Shown: positions 62,501 to 64,000 of the stretch, in pieces | Layout: each line of letters starts with the position of its first letter | How positions within the stretch are numbered: the stretch's first letter is position 1 | Source: Diprion similis | Lineage: Eukaryota; Arthropoda; Insecta; Hymenoptera; Diprionidae | Direction: 5' to 3' | Assembly (NCBI RefSeq): GCF_021155765.1 | Contig: NC_060107.1 | Location: 9,968,501 to 10,032,500 of the forward strand | DNA length: 64,000 nucleotides | Notes under the pieces: model-generated | Databases searched by the model: none | What the model was told of the DNA's origin: nothing | Seen by the model: the letters and a program-made list of their open reading frames with translations, nothing else | Program-made: the position numbers and the translations under genes

Positions 62501-64000
62501 TTATTATTGATCATCCGTTTACTGTACAATAATAAAAATTCTCCATCCATACCTTTGTAATCAAACTTTTCACAAAATATTCATTCATTCTTACATCAAA
62601 CGCTTGAATTGTTGGCTTGGAAGAAAATTTTATTAAAGCCCAAATTATGAGAAAAACTAAAATGGTGTCTCTGGGACCTCGGAACGGTATTTACCAATGA
62701 AAAAATGTATCTACCATTCGACTGTTGAACAAATAGGTAATCCGACAAAAGATTCATAGAATATTAACGCCTGTGTTGCAATTAATGAGCTGATAACTTC
62801 CAAGGAACTCAAAACGATCTGGCAATAGTGATCTTGATTTATTGCAGAGCTCGAATGAAAGGCCACGAATGGAACCTAAGAAAAGCGTATAACAACTTCC
62901 ACAAAACATCAATTGATCAGTATTTTGCCGAAGCGAATTATTGCGATGTCTATTTAGACCAGGAATCCGAAGGGAAAAGATTCGAAATGACTTAGGCTGA
63001 TCTCACTTCACCATCAGCCATTATATCCAATGATCCACTACCAGCCTGAAGTCTGCCCATGGTGTTATTAAATCCGTTAAATCACAGTCGTGATCCACTT
63101 CTTTTCTTCCCTCCTTCCGACCCCTATTCTTATATATCTCTCTCTCTCTTTCTCTTTCTCTGTTTCTCTCCCTCGTCTTTCCCGGTATTGGCGGGACTGT
63201 TCCTTCTTCCCCCTCTGCGTCTCTCAACCCTGCTTGCCTTTCCGCAGAATTATGGCAACGTCGAGAGGAGAGAGCACCCTTATTGGTGGCTCCCGTTGGT
63301 TGCCCTAGGTCCTAAGCCCATGGATGCCGAACCAGACTTTATCGAGTCGCGCTTATATTTCACCCTAACCTAGTTTTACAATGATCACCTCTCTCGAATT
63401 CAAGCACCAATGTCTTTCAAGGGTGCATTTTTTGATTCGTTTGGTTTTCAATTTGAGTTTCCGAACCATAGATACTTACTCTCGATTGAAAACAAAAAAT
63501 GCGTCACCTTAGTCGCTATAGGAATAGCCCACGTTTTTACACACCGGTGAAAAACAACGACCTCTAAACACATTCAGGGCAAGTGTTACTGCATGATGGT
63601 TTGCGGGGGATGAAATGCGTCCGCTTTTTCACAGGCCAGAGAAGTTGAATGAAGAGACTTACGCCTCTATCTAGGGTAGATATAAAATGAATTGACACAG
63701 CTGAGAATCGTTCTTTCGTGTGATTGCAGAGAGAGAAACATCAGTCGCTCACGAACGCACAGTGAATCGAAGTTGTATCAATCAACTTTGAGTCACATGA
63801 ATACGTTGTACCAGTAATTAAATTCCGGTGAAGCCTTAGTTTGACTATCTGAAGAAACTAGAGGAGAAATTGAACGAATGGAAGTGTGCACCGCGTGCTT
63901 TGTTTTCAAGAGATGAGGAGTGAGTGCTTCAATAGTTTAAGACATGGAGGAAAGAAAGTCTCGAAGATCGAGTAAATCGAATCACAAGAAAAATTATTGA
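59521..64000. other. Right end: no gene supported
   Basis: The first 250 nt upstream of the GPCR start are C-rich. The remainder is AT-rich, with a pyrimidine tract at about 63105-63200 (TCTCTCTC). ORFs at 59743-60162 and 63059-63373 are composition artefacts with no domain. GPCR 5' untranslated exons could lie here but are not identifiable. Confidence 0.5.
63135..63171. repeat. CT-rich microsatellite
   Basis: TCTCTCTCTCTTTCTCTTTC-type pyrimidine repeat. Confidence 0.8.

Noticed and set aside
63059..63373. 104-codon ORF at the right end
   Set aside because: Created by a CT-rich simple repeat (Leu/Ser/Phe runs).
1..64000. tRNA, rRNA, CRISPR, operon or viral genes
   Set aside because: No tRNA B-box with a matching cloverleaf, no direct-repeat/spacer array, no bacterial gene arrangement and no viral polymerase or capsid frame was seen on either strand.

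Overview
The window is nuclear DNA of an arthropod, most likely an insect and possibly a hymenopteran. This rests on AT-rich composition, short GT-AG introns of 60-100 bp, 60-1000 bp intergenic-like spacers with small inverted-repeat elements, and four multi-exon genes of animal type: a CAMTA transcription factor, a two-dsRBD R2D2-like protein, an outer-arm axonemal dynein heavy chain, and a class A GPCR of a type I associate with arthropods. The species is inference; nothing in the sequence names it. Exon borders were worked out by hand from reading-frame continuity, splice-site consensus and family similarity, and the phases close exactly for all four genes.

Layout. Bases 518-16500 (minus) hold most of a CAMTA gene; its 3' end (IQ motifs) runs off the left edge and two introns of about 5.9 kb separate its first three coding exons. 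Bases 16500-26100 have no recognised protein gene but contain a 156-nt long hairpin, a mobile element copy and a very clean 87-nt pre-miRNA-like hairpin (23860-23946). Bases 26263-27806 (plus) encode a 339-residue R2D2-like dsRNA-binding protein in two coding exons. It is convergent with the next gene. Bases 28834-47607 (minus) encode a complete outer-dynein-arm heavy chain of the DNAH5/DNAH8 type: 33 coding exons, 13,962 nt of CDS, 4,653 residues, with all AAA modules, stalk and C-terminal domain. A possible upstream first exon and TATA box lie near 49.4-49.65 kb. Bases 57482-59520 (minus) encode a compact 313-residue orphan rhodopsin-like GPCR in four exons. The right end (59.5-64 kb) has no gene I can support.

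The genes look functionally unrelated (calcium/calmodulin transcription, small-RNA loading, ciliary/flagellar motility, receptor signalling), so this is ordinary gene-by-gene euchromatin. The interesting layer is between and inside the genes: at least four families of short non-autonomous DNA elements (two present in more than one copy here), one GC-AG intron in the dynein gene, a probable alternative dynein N-terminus, and two RNA-type hairpins, one of which is a strong microRNA-precursor candidate in the interval between CAMTA and the R2D2-like gene.
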